Source: Pseudomonadota bacterium (lineage in GTDB: Bacteria > Desulfobacterota > Binatia > Binatales > Binataceae). Taken from it: DNA of 64,000 bases. Made by a program: the position numbers and the translations under genes. The notes below the pieces were generated by a model. That model saw nothing but the letters and a program-made list of their open reading frames with translations, did not search any database and was not told the DNA's origin. The stretch lies in the NCBI GenBank assembly GCA_021324855.1, contig JAJPIG010000005.1:28789-92788 (forward strand), read 5' to 3'. Positions 36,024 through 44,697 of the stretch are shown here, in pieces. Each line of letters starts with the position of its first letter. The stretch's first letter is position 1.

Positions 36024-36102
36024 ATTCGAAACTGCCGCCCGCATCGACGGCCGGCATCGCGGGAGGAGTCGTTCGGTCGCGGCGAACGACGCATGAATCC
36101 AG

Positions 36103-37404
36103 ATGGAATCCTTCCGAATCGTTCACTATCTCAATCAGTTCTTCGGACAGCTAGGCGGCGAGACCGCGGCAGGCGCGCCACCACAGATTAAGCCCGGCGC
36201 GATCGGTTCCGGCCGCGTTCTGCAGAACGAGCTCGGCAACGGCTTTGAAATCGTCGCAACCGCGCTCTGCGGCGACAACTGTTTTGCCGATGCTCCCGAA
36301 GCAACCGCCGATGAACTCGTCGGCCTGATCGCCGAATTCCGGCCGCAACTCGTAATCGCCGGGCCTGCGTTCAATTCGGGCCGCTACGGCCAATCGTGCG
36401 GGATGCTCTGCGCCGCGCTCCAAGATCGATTGGGCGTGCCGGCGATCACCGGAATGCATGAAGAGAATCCGGGCGTCGATCAGTTTCGCCGCCGCGTGCT
36501 GATCGTGCGCACCGGCGCGACGGCGCGCTCGATGGCTGAGGCGCTTAGGAGCCTTGCGGCGCTCGCGCGCCGCATCGCGGCGGGCGACGCCATCGATCGG
36601 CCGGCGGAGGCGGGATGCTTTCCGCACGGAATGAAGCGCCCAGTCGTGCGCGACAAGACTGCTGCGCAGCGAGCAATCGACATGTTGCTGCACAAACTTG
36701 CCGGCCAGCCGTTCGCGACCGAGGTCAGCGTGCCGAGGTTCGATCGCGTCGCGCCCGTGAAGCTCGCAACCGCTCTCTCCGCGGCAAACGTCGCGCTGGT
36801 TACCGATGGCGGCCTGGTCGTGAAGGGCAATCCCGATCGGATGCCGAACGGCTACTGCGATCGCTTTACGACCATTCCGATCGGCGGACTCGAACGCTTC
36901 ACTACCGATCTCGTCGAAGCTCATCACGGCGGTTATGACACGCAGTTCGTGAACCAGGATCTGAACCGGCTGGTGCCGCTCGATGCGATGCGAGAGCTGG
37001 AACGCGAAGGCGCGATCGGCCACCTGCATGAGACCGTCTACGCGACGGCCGGGCTCGGCATGTCACTTACCAACGCGCGTAAGATTGGGCGCGAGATCGG
37101 TGCGCGGCTGCGCAACGAAGGGGTGCAGGCGGTCATCCTGACCTCGACTTGAGGGACCAGCACGCGCTGCGGAGCGGCGCTGGCGAAAGAGATTGAACGG
37201 ATGGGGATTGCGACCGCTCAGGTCTGCTCGATGCGCCAGGTGGCAACGATGGTCGGCTCGCCGCGCATCGTGACGGGCAGGAGCGTCCTTCATCCGGTCG
37301 GCGACCCCGGCCTCGACCTCGACGCCGAGCGGGCGCTTCGCCGGCGCATCCTGCTCGATGCGCTCAAGGCGCTGGGATCCAACGGTACCCGCGATGCGGC
37401 TTGA
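36103..37404 (+). CDS. grdB: GrdB-like selenoprotein (protein B large subunit) with in-frame UGA = Sec350
   Basis: A 433-residue homologue of the selenoprotein subunit of glycine/sarcosine/betaine reductase component B. The reading frame is interrupted by one TGA (37150-37152), exactly after AVILTST and before GTSTRCGAALAKEIERMGI; in clostridial GrdB this is AVILTST-Sec-GTCTRCGA with Sec at residue 350, the same number as here. The frame continues to TGA 37404 with family-like sequence (ATMVGSPRIV, HPVGDPGLDLDAERALRRRI). The first Cys after Sec in the canonical motif is Ser here; the second is kept. In Grd, this selenol attacks the bound substrate and releases its leaving group. Overlaps grdE by 11 bases. 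Confidence 0.9.
37157..37183 (+). promoter_or_regulatory. Candidate bacterial SECIS hairpin in grdB
   Basis: Four bases after the UGA, CCAGC pairs with GCTGG; inside, CGCT pairs with AGCG around a GCGG tetraloop. Position and size fit a bacterial selenocysteine insertion element read by SelB. Judged by hand folding only. Confidence 0.5.
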
Positions 37405-38671
37405 GTTCCGGCCTGCGCCGGTTTATCGGGCGACCTTCGGCGCATCAACCAGAATCCACGATGGCACGCTCACGATCGCGCGCGACGAGCTGCGCGCGCT
37501 GCTGAACGGCGATCGCCGGCTCGCAGATGTCGATATCGAGATCGCTAATCCGGACGAGGATTGCCGAATCACCGACATCTTCGACGTATTCGAGCCGCGC
37601 TTCAAAGCAAACGGCGGAAATTTTCCCGGGGTTCTCGAGCGCGCGGCACGGGTCGGTGATGGTCAGACGGCGGTGGCGCGCGGCGCAGCGGTGATGGTCC
37701 TCAATGCGATGTCCGACCGCTACAAACTCACGGTCGACATGCGCGGTCCGAGCGCCAGGTTTTCACCCTACGCCCACACCGCGAACGTCTGCATACGATC
37801 GAATCCCGCACCCGGCATCGATCGCGCGGGCTACTATCGCGCGCTCAAAGAAGCCGGCGTTCGCGCTGCAATTTATCTTGGCGAAGCCGCTTCGCATGCG
37901 CCGTCGGAGGATAGTGAAGTCTTGACTCTGTCGCCGTCTTCCCTGAGCGAGCGATCGACGTTGCCGCGCATCGCCTACATCTACATGCTCGCATCGCAGC
38001 AGATGCCGACGGAACCGGACGAGCCGATCCTCTACGGCGATAACGTCCGCAATCTACTCCCGACCATTCTCCATCCCAACGAAGTGCTCGACGGCGCCGT
38101 GCTTGCCCCTTATTGGAACTTCGGTGGCGACACCTACACGGCGCAAAACCATCCGATGATCCGCGAGCTCTACACGCGCCACGGCCGCGATCTTAACTTT
38201 GCGGGAGTAATCGCGACCATAGCTGCCGAAACCGAGGCCGGCCGCTCGCGCAGCGCCATAATGGCCGCGAATCTCGCGCATGATACCCTCGGTGCAGATG
38301 CCGTCGTGTTGACCAAGTACGGCGGCGGCATCCCGGAATCGGCCACGATGGAAACCTACGACGCATGCGAAGCGCTCGGCATGAAGGGCGCAATCGTGAT
38401 CTGGACGCACGGCGGCGACGGCAGCGTCGAGGGCTCGCTCACTTTCATGTCGCCGGGCGCAAACGCCGTCGTGAGCTGCGGGCTCAACGAGGAGTCGATC
38501 GACCTGCCGCCGGTCGCGCGCGTGATCGGCAACGCCAGCATCGGCCCGCTCATTATGGAATCCGAAGGCGAGACGCGGCCGTCAAACGGCCCGCTCCATC
38601 TGCGCTTCCTGTTTCTCGCCGGCGCCGCCGATCAGTTAGGCGGCGGATTCCGTTCGGTCGAGGAATATTGA
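37394..38671 (+). CDS. grdE: GrdE-like protein B subunit, lacking the pyruvoyl-forming Cys
   Basis: A 425-residue homologue of GrdE, the proprotein that in clostridia is cut into alpha and beta subunits of component B. It matches along its length: MRLEFRPAPV start, NGGNFPGVLERAARVGDGQT, ILHPNEVLDGAV, YTRHGRDLNFAGVI. In canonical GrdE cleavage occurs at about residue 242 before a Cys that becomes a pyruvoyl group used to bind the amino substrate. Here that segment reads LDGAVLAPYWNFGGDTYTAQ and has no Cys; the nearest are Cys133 and well downstream. It is therefore probably neither cleaved nor pyruvoyl-bearing. Starts inside grdB; its TGA overlaps the next start. Confidence 0.85.
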   Translation: MRLEFRPAPVYRATFGASTRIHDGTLTIARDELRALLNGDRRLADVDIEIANPDEDCRITDIFDVFEPRFKANGGNFPGVLERAARVGDGQTAVARGAAVMVLNAMSDRYKLTVDMRGPSARFSPYAHTANVCIRSNPAPGIDRAGYYRALKEAGVRAAIYLGEAASHAPSEDSEVLTLSPSSLSERSTLPRIAYIYMLASQQMPTEPDEPILYGDNVRNLLPTILHPNEVLDGAVLAPYWNFGGDTYTAQNHPMIRELYTRHGRDLNFAGVIATIAAETEAGRSRSAIMAANLAHDTLGADAVVLTKYGGGIPESATMETYDACEALGMKGAIVIWTHGGDGSVEGSLTFMSPGANAVVSCGLNEESIDLPPVARVIGNASIGPLIMESEGETRPSNGPLHLRFLFLAGAADQLGGGFRSVEEY

Positions 38672-40110
38672 GCTTGCCTACGATCAAACGGCCGGTCCTG
38701 CTCGCGGCCTCCGCCGTGATGGCGCACGTACCCGGTCTGTTGCGGATCGGATCGAAGCCCGCGCGCGAGATTGCACGGGACGCCAGCCTTGTCGGGCGCT
38801 TGATCGAAAACTCGCGCAGCTTCGATGAAGCGGTCGGGTACGCGCCGAACCAGGCCTTCATCGGCGCGATTCATCCGCGCGAAATGGGCCCGCGGCCGCA
38901 TTTCAATCGCCTCGTCGAGGGCGGACAGCGTTTCGGACCCGATGGCGAGATTATGCCGGAGCGCGAGTTTCTCGGCCTGATGGCGCTCGCTGATCAGTTC
39001 AAGCTGATGAAGCTTGCGCCGGAAATCGGCTCCGCCGCGGCCGCTGCGCTCGAGCAACATCCGTTGTCGGACGCGCTCAAACCGCAGAAGCTCGCGGCCG
39101 CGATCGGCGACCCGATGGCTGAAAACGCGCGCGGCGCGCTCGCGCTCCACCTCGGGAGCGGTGAATATGCCGGCGCGCTCGCCACCGGCCACAGCGAAGA
39201 CGCAAACCTCGCCGCCTCCGTCATCGCCGAAAATCTCGCGTGCAAGGCGAGCGGCGCGCTGGCCCTCGCGCACCTCCTCCGTCTCAATAAAATCGATCCG
39301 GCAAGCATCGAGTACGTCATCGGATGCTCCGAGGAGGCGGTCGGCGATCGCTACCAGCGCGGCGGTGGCAACATGGGCAAGGCGATCGCCGAGATGGCGG
39401 GATGCGGCGAAGCTTCGGGCGCCGACGTAAAGAACTTTTGCGCCGCACCGATTCCCGCGATGGTGATCGCGGCGAGCCTGGTCGCGGCGGGCGTTTTTCG
39501 CCGTGTGGCGGTGGTCGGCGGCGGATCGATGCCGAAGCTCGGAATGAAGTTCGAGGGTCATTTGAAGCATTCGATGCCGGTGCTCGAAGACACGCTCGGC
39601 GCGGTGGCGGCGGTGGTCAGCGAGGACGACGGCCGTTCGCCCGTCATCCGTCTCGATCATGTGGGCCGTCACAAGGTTAGCTCCGGCGCGTCGGCCGAGG
39701 CGATCCTGGAGGCGCTGGTGACCGCGCCGCTCGATGGGATGGGCCTCACGCTTAACGACATCGACGAGTATGCGACCGAGCTGCACAATCCCGAGCTCAC
39801 GGAGCCGCAGGGGAGCGGCAACGTACCGGAGCGGAATTACCGCATGCTCGCGGCGATGGGCGTTCGTCGCGGACTCTTCGGGCGCGACGCGATGCAGGGT
39901 TTTGTGGCGCAGCGCGGAATGCCCGGGTTCGCTCCTACGCAGGGCCATGTCGCATCAGCCTTCTGTTACCTCGCGCACGCCCGGCGCGCGCTGGACGACG
40001 GCGGTTCCGCGCGGCGTGTTATGATGATGGCGAAAGGGTCGCTGTTCCTCGGTATGATGACGGGACATTCGGACGGGATGTCGTTTATATTGGAGCGCAA
40101 CGGCGGCTGA
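38668..40110 (+). CDS. grdC: GrdC-like component C beta subunit (thiolase-fold)
   Basis: A 480-residue homologue of GrdC. Family landmarks are YAPNQAFIGAIHPREMG and GPDGEIMPEREFLGLM in the N-terminal half. The second half resembles a ketoacyl-synthase/thiolase fold: Cys258 in VKNFCAAPIPAM and His427 in TQGHVASAF are candidate catalytic residues. In clostridia GrdC works with GrdD, which takes the acetyl group from selenoprotein A and makes acetyl phosphate. No grdD is in this window. The TTG start at 38668 overlaps the grdE stop (TTGA); TTG 38674 is the alternative. The long open frame upstream of these is antisense-like read-through, not coding. Confidence 0.86.
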   Translation: MSLPTIKRPVLLAASAVMAHVPGLLRIGSKPAREIARDASLVGRLIENSRSFDEAVGYAPNQAFIGAIHPREMGPRPHFNRLVEGGQRFGPDGEIMPEREFLGLMALADQFKLMKLAPEIGSAAAAALEQHPLSDALKPQKLAAAIGDPMAENARGALALHLGSGEYAGALATGHSEDANLAASVIAENLACKASGALALAHLLRLNKIDPASIEYVIGCSEEAVGDRYQRGGGNMGKAIAEMAGCGEASGADVKNFCAAPIPAMVIAASLVAAGVFRRVAVVGGGSMPKLGMKFEGHLKHSMPVLEDTLGAVAAVVSEDDGRSPVIRLDHVGRHKVSSGASAEAILEALVTAPLDGMGLTLNDIDEYATELHNPELTEPQGSGNVPERNYRMLAAMGVRRGLFGRDAMQGFVAQRGMPGFAPTQGHVASAFCYLAHARRALDDGGSARRVMMMAKGSLFLGMMTGHSDGMSFILERNGG

Positions 40111-40134
40111 TTATGCTGCGGAGGGCATGGAGTA

Positions 40135-40605
40135 ATGTTCGCTGGCAAGAAAGTAATCGTGGTTGGCGAGCGCGATGGTGTGGCGAGTCCGGCTATTGCG
40201 GCGTGCGTGGAGGCTGCGGGCGGCGAAGTCGTCCTGATGGCGACCGAGTGTTTCGTCTGAACCGCCGCAGGGGCAATGGACCCGCATACGCAGCAGACAA
40301 TTATCGACGCGGTCGGGAAGCACGGTCGCGACAATCTGATCGTTGTGCTGGGAACGCCGAGTCCGGAAGCCGCCGCTATCGCGGCGGAGACCGTGACCAT
40401 CGGCGATCCTACGTACGCAGGGCCATTGGCCGAGACCCGGTTGGGTCTCACCGTTTACCACATTCTGGAAGAGCAGGTTCGCGCGGCGCTCGACCCCGCG
40501 ATCTACGATCAGCAGGTCGGCCTGATGGCGGAGTCGCTCGATATGCCGGCGATCGCGGCCGCGGTGGCCGGGGTGCGCGCGGCAATTTCACACGAGGGTA
40601 AGTAA
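40135..40605 (+). CDS. grdA: GrdA selenoprotein A with in-frame UGA = Sec42
   Basis: A 156-residue selenoprotein. The frame from ATG 40135 runs KKVIVVGERDGVASPAI, then ATECFV, a TGA (40258-40260), TAAGAMD and onward to TAA 40605. This is the invariant GrdA motif CFV-Sec-TAAGAMD; Cys39 and Sec42 form the redox pair. The rest agrees with the family (VVLGTPSPEA, TVTIGDPTYAGPLA, IYDQQVGLM). GrdA accepts the substrate carbon from component B as a selenoether and passes the acyl group to component C. It starts 24 bases after grdC and ends 4 bases before the hpaB-like gene. Confidence 0.95.
40267..40285 (+). promoter_or_regulatory. Candidate SECIS hairpin in grdA
   Basis: Six bases after the UGA, GC(A)GGG pairs with CCCGC around the 8-base loop GCAATGGA. 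The stem is short with one bulged A. Position is right for a bacterial SECIS; structure is judged by eye. Confidence 0.4.
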
Positions 40606-40609
40606 TCAT

Positions 40610-42133
40610 ATGGCTCTGCGCAGCGGCGCGGAATATCTAAAGGCGCTTCGCGATGGCCGCGAAGTCTATCTCGACGGACGGAAGATCTCCGACGTAACCA
40701 CGGAACCGGCGCTGGCCCGCGTCGCGCATACGTTCGCCCGCATGTACGACATGGTGATCGAGAACCAGGCGGATTGGACTTTTCGCGACGAACAGGGCCA
40801 GGTGCGGAGCCTGAACTGGTTCGAGCCGCGCACGCGCGAGGACATCGTGCGCCGGCGGAGCTTCACCGAGACCATCGCGCGCCGCACCGGCGGGCTGTTC
40901 GGACGCCAGCAGGACTATGTGCCGCTGTTCCATCTCGGCATGCTCGATATCAAGCGCGAGTTCAGCCGCGGCGACGCACGCTTTGAACGCAACATCGAAA
41001 ACTATTGGCGCCGCGCGCGCGAGCACGACCTGATGCTGGCGCATTCCTTCATCGATGCGCAGGCTCATCCCGCGGTCCCGCTCGAGAAGACTGTCGTGCC
41101 GCGAATCGTCGCGCGCAAATCCGAGGGCATCGTGGTGCGGGGCGCGAAGACCGTCGCGACCTTCGCCTGCCATGCCGACGAAATCCTGGTCGGCGCGTTT
41201 CCGCGGCCCGCGATGACCGAAGACTACGTGATGTACTTTTCGATCCCGGTTGCAACGCCCGGCCTGCGCGTGGTGGCGCGCACCGTTCATGGCCAGGGCA
41301 GCGCGTTCGATCATCCGGCGGGTCAATTCGGCGACGAGAACGATTGCATCCTCATCTTCGACGACGTGCTGGTGCCGTGGGAGCGTGTGTTCAGTCTCGG
41401 CGAGCCGAGCTTCTGCGCCACCGTTTTTCCGCGCATCAGCGAGTGGGCGCATTGGAGCATCCTCGCGCGCCTCGCCGTGAAAGCCGAGGTGCTGACCGGG
41501 CTTTACTCGCTGATTCCCGAGATGCTGGGACGCGCGCAGCAGCCGCAATCGCAGGAAGCGCTCGGCGAGATGATCCGGTATCTGACGAGCATCCGCGCGT
41601 TCATCCATGCTGCCGAAGACCAGGGCCACGTGACACCGGAAGGCCATTTCATGCCGAATCCGATCTATATCACGACGGGCCGTGCGTATTCGGTCGAGAA
41701 TTATCGGCGCATCATCGGGTACCTGCACGATGTCGCAAGCCAGGCGTTGATCATCATTCCGAGCGAAGCGGCGTTCGATAATCCGGACATCGGCGCGGCG
41801 CTCGAGAAGATGTTCGAGAGTCCGTCGGCGTCAGCGCGGGAGCGCGCCCGCGTCGTGCGGCTTGCGTGGGACATGGTGTGCGACTCATACGGCGGCCGGC
41901 AGACGCTGTTCGAGTTGTTCAACGCGCTGCCGTGGACGGCGCAGCGGGCGCAACTGATGGCGAGTTTCGATGTCAAGCCGTACCAGCAACTCGCCGCCGC
42001 GACTGCGGGTCTTGGCTCGATTCCCGAGGCGGCCGCGGCTGTGGCGGAAGCGGCGGGCCGCAAAGGACGCGATTATCAAGCGGTCGGCGAGGCGTACGCC
42101 GCCAAATCCGCCGGCAAGATCGTCGCGCGCTAG
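40610..42133 (+). CDS. HpaB-family flavin-dependent hydroxylase (copy 2), coupled to grdA
   Basis: A 507-residue member of the 4-hydroxyphenylacetate 3-hydroxylase family. Arg99 and Tyr103 in GRQQDYVP and His145 in LAHSFIDAQ match the substrate and flavin residues of HpaB. Cysteines that hold the 4Fe-4S cluster in the related 4-hydroxybutyryl-CoA dehydratase (positions 99/103 there) are absent, so a flavin monooxygenase is the best reading. The ATG is 4 bases after the grdA stop, so it is the last gene of the grd operon. Copy 1 at 27.3 kb is only distantly similar. The substrate may be the same compound that the Grd system handles. Confidence 0.85.
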   Translation: MALRSGAEYLKALRDGREVYLDGRKISDVTTEPALARVAHTFARMYDMVIENQADWTFRDEQGQVRSLNWFEPRTREDIVRRRSFTETIARRTGGLFGRQQDYVPLFHLGMLDIKREFSRGDARFERNIENYWRRAREHDLMLAHSFIDAQAHPAVPLEKTVVPRIVARKSEGIVVRGAKTVATFACHADEILVGAFPRPAMTEDYVMYFSIPVATPGLRVVARTVHGQGSAFDHPAGQFGDENDCILIFDDVLVPWERVFSLGEPSFCATVFPRISEWAHWSILARLAVKAEVLTGLYSLIPEMLGRAQQPQSQEALGEMIRYLTSIRAFIHAAEDQGHVTPEGHFMPNPIYITTGRAYSVENYRRIIGYLHDVASQALIIIPSEAAFDNPDIGAALEKMFESPSASARERARVVRLAWDMVCDSYGGRQTLFELFNALPWTAQRAQLMASFDVKPYQQLAAATAGLGSIPEAAAAVAEAAGRKGRDYQAVGEAYAAKSAGKIVAR

Positions 42134-43422
42134 CGCATAATCTGCGACAACGACGCGACGCTGCCCCAGCGTCCGAGATCCGTGAAGTCTTCGCCGTTCA
42201 CATTTTTGCAATCTGTGTTGGCGAGCGTCGGAAGCATCACTGATGACAAATGCGCGTTCTGCACATCCCAAAAGCCGCCGACGCCGTTGTTGGTCCAGTA
42301 CGCGCCCTCGCCCGGCACCGGCGTGATGTCCTGCGGATCGAAGTCGACCTTCCAGAACTTGCCGTTCTCGTCGTAAAGGTCCGCCCACTGCGATTGATAA
42401 ACTTCCTTGTCCACGTACAGCACGCGCTTTCCGTAGCAGTAGCCCTGCGCTTGCGACGGGATGCGATGGACGTTGAGCACCCACGAATCGCGCACCTGCC
42501 ATTTGCCGAGATTCGGGCGCGGGAAGAACAGCGGCGTGTAGAAATTCTCGACTTTCTGGGCGCCGGCTGCGTCGTACTCCGGCATCATCAGCACCGCCTT
42601 GTCGCCCAGGTAGTCGGCGTCGAAGCGGGTAATATTTCCGTTGAACGCGCCGTGCCGGGCATCGTCATAGGTCACGTCGGAACCGAACAACGGACTGCAT
42701 CGCGCCGCGCTCGAAAGCCTCAGCGAGCGACGGAGCGCCGGAATGAACAGGAACGTATCTTCCGGCTTTGAGAGGTCGAGATAGTAAATCGTCAGAACGG
42801 CGGTGTAGCGCGCCTGCTCCGGACTCATGATCTGACCCATGCTCACGAAGTCTTCGCCGGGGGCTTTTGGATCGTAAAGCGGTTGATCGTCATCGGCGAT
42901 GTGGCCGACGCGACGCTCCATAAAAAGAAAGCTTTCGTAGGTCACATGGTGGAACCGATCGACGAAATGGTATTGGCCGAGAGGCGCAATACAGAGCAGA
43001 TATGGCTGATACGCAAACCAGTCATCGACTAGAATTTGCCATCCCTTTAACGAACCGCTCGGGTCCGGGAATGGCATCCCGGCAACATAGTTCGTGATGT
43101 TGTGACCGCCGTCGGGAAGGCTCACGATCTTCACCTGCCCGGCATATTTCCTGGTTGCCTCGACGTAAGGCTGCGAACCCATTGGATAGTGTTTGGTGGG
43201 TCCAACCACCAGTTGAAAGTCGGGCGGAAATTTCCAGATGTATTTGCCCTCAAACAGCACCTTCATGCTGTAGGTCATGTACTTCTGGTACTGTTGCCAG
43301 TTCTGCATGTTGATCACAGTGCCAGGTGGAATCGCTTCCTCTTGCTCCGCGGCGGCCCATAACGGCGTCGCGACAGTCAGGAGGAGCGAAATGGCGAACA
43401 TCAAGCGGCAAAGTCGAAGCAT
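42130..43422 (-). CDS. DUF1329 exported protein
   Basis: A 430-residue protein with signal peptide (FAISLLLTVATPLWAAA). DUF1329 features: IPPGTVINMQNWQQYQKYM, FVDRFHHVTYESFLFMERR, PALRRSLRLSSAAR and GYCYGKRVLYVDKE. This family has a LolA/LppX-like fold and often accompanies RND-type exporters or hydrophobic-substrate catabolism. Its 3' end overlaps the convergent hpaB-like gene by 4 bases. Role in the window is unknown; trafficking of a hydrophobic compound at the outer membrane is plausible. Confidence 0.85.
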   Translation of the reverse strand: MLRLCRLMFAISLLLTVATPLWAAAEQEEAIPPGTVINMQNWQQYQKYMTYSMKVLFEGKYIWKFPPDFQLVVGPTKHYPMGSQPYVEATRKYAGQVKIVSLPDGGHNITNYVAGMPFPDPSGSLKGWQILVDDWFAYQPYLLCIAPLGQYHFVDRFHHVTYESFLFMERRVGHIADDDQPLYDPKAPGEDFVSMGQIMSPEQARYTAVLTIYYLDLSKPEDTFLFIPALRRSLRLSSAARCSPLFGSDVTYDDARHGAFNGNITRFDADYLGDKAVLMMPEYDAAGAQKVENFYTPLFFPRPNLGKWQVRDSWVLNVHRIPSQAQGYCYGKRVLYVDKEVYQSQWADLYDENGKFWKVDFDPQDITPVPGEGAYWTNNGVGGFWDVQNAHLSSVMLPTLANTDCKNVNGEDFTDLGRWGSVASLSQIMR

Positions 43423-43485
43423 GAGAGCGCCCCTTTTTTGGTTGTAGACTCAAGCGCCTGAAACACACAACCTTTCATTCTGACA

Positions 43486-44697
43486 CTACAATTGCCACGT
43501 GTTGGGTGGCAAACCCCATCGCACGCGCCCGTAATTCTCAGCCGGCACATCCCACGTGATCGCGAGTGAATGCGACGCCGCGTTCACATCGCGTGTCAGG
43601 CGCTGGATCGGACTTCCTTCGTAAATCGCATGCGCGCCCGCGGCCTCGAACAGCCGATTAGCAGCGCGCACGCTGGTGCGGACGGCGAATGCGATATCGC
43701 GGCGCATCCGCGCCCGCTCAACGATTGGAATCTCACCGCCGGCTTCGCCGTACTCGCGCAACTCGCGCAGATCGCGCCGCATCAGCAGCCGGACGGCATC
43801 GACCTCCGCCGAGGACTCCGCGAGCCGGACCTGCATGGCGGGCTGCTCGATCACCGGCGAGCCGGTCTGACTGTCATGCCGTCCGCGCATCTGCTCCTCG
43901 AAGAGGTCGACGACGCCCTGCGCCATCCCGATGATCGGCGCGGCGAGCGAGTAGCCGAGAAAGCTGAACAGCGGGATCTTGTAGAACGGCGTGCCGTAGA
44001 GTTCGCGGCCCGCCGTGTTGCCGGTCATGAACTGCGCGCCGTGACAGATCCGGTGCTCGGGGATGAAAACATTCTCAATGCTAATCGCCTTGCTGCCGCT
44101 GCCGCAGAGACCGAGCACGTGCCAGTTGTCGTCGATCGTGAAATCCTTCTTCGGCACCAGCATCATGTCGGCGCGCTCGCGATCCGTGATGATCAATTGC
44201 ACCCAGGCCGCATGATCAACGCCGCTGGCGAAGTTCCACTTGCCGCTAACCCGCACTCCGCCTTTTGCGGGTTCGATGTTGCACTTCACGGCTGCTGAAG
44301 CGGTCGAGGAAAGCACGTCGCGCGAGTCCGCCCAGTATTCTTCCTGCGCCTGCTTCGGCCACATCCCCATCATCCAGTTGTGAAGCGGCCAGAACGATCC
44401 CATCCAGCCGCTCGATCCGCAGCCGCGCCCGAGTTCAGCGGCGACCTCGTAGACCGTGTCCATGTCGAGTCCGAGGCCGCCGAACGGAACCGGCTGCGAG
44501 ATACGATGGAACTGGGCGGCAACGTAATCGGCGACCGTCTCCTGGGGAACACGGCGCAGCTTTTCACACTGGCCGGCGCGCTCGCGCAGCGTGGGGACGA
44601 GAGCCCGCGCCCGCTCGATCATCGTGCGCCGCAGATGCTGCAAACCGTCCCCGCTCATGCCTGATGAAGCCGTTTGTCGCGCCACTTCCGTGCTCAT
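43486..44697 (-). CDS. Group D flavin monooxygenase (HsaA/C2-hydroxylase-like, acyl-CoA dehydrogenase fold)
   Basis: A 403-residue oxygenase component with an acyl-CoA-dehydrogenase fold. FGGLGLDMDTVYEVAAELGRGC, GKWNFASGVDHAAW, WHVLGLCGSGSKAISIENVF and the C-terminal AAGAHAIYEGSPIQRLTRDV are typical of HsaA and p-hydroxyphenylacetate C2-hydroxylase. It uses reduced flavin from a separate reductase to hydroxylate an aromatic ring. Start chosen at ATG 44697 (MSTEVARQ); a longer frame starts at 44778. Divergent from the third LLM gene. Confidence 0.83.
   Translation of the reverse strand: MSTEVARQTASSGMSGDGLQHLRRTMIERARALVPTLRERAGQCEKLRRVPQETVADYVAAQFHRISQPVPFGGLGLDMDTVYEVAAELGRGCGSSGWMGSFWPLHNWMMGMWPKQAQEEYWADSRDVLSSTASAAVKCNIEPAKGGVRVSGKWNFASGVDHAAWVQLIITDRERADMMLVPKKDFTIDDNWHVLGLCGSGSKAISIENVFIPEHRICHGAQFMTGNTAGRELYGTPFYKIPLFSFLGYSLAAPIIGMAQGVVDLFEEQMRGRHDSQTGSPVIEQPAMQVRLAESSAEVDAVRLLMRRDLRELREYGEAGGEIPIVERARMRRDIAFAVRTSVRAANRLFEAAGAHAIYEGSPIQRLTRDVNAASHSLAITWDVPAENYGRVRWGLPPNTWQL

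Noticed and set aside
36103..37152. Reading grdB as a gene that ends at TGA 37152, with a separate small gene at 37201-37404
   Set aside because: The two parts are in one frame, the TGA lies exactly at the family's Sec position, and the downstream part matches the GrdB C-terminus.
38365..38667. N-terminal extension of grdC into grdE
   Set aside because: It is out-of-frame read-through of the conserved grdE C-terminus and Arg-rich; GrdC similarity begins at the TTG starts.
40610..42133. HpaB-like gene as a 4-hydroxybutyryl-CoA dehydratase, which would fit an anaerobic grd context
   Set aside because: The cluster cysteines are replaced by Arg99 and Tyr103, the residues typical of flavin monooxygenases.
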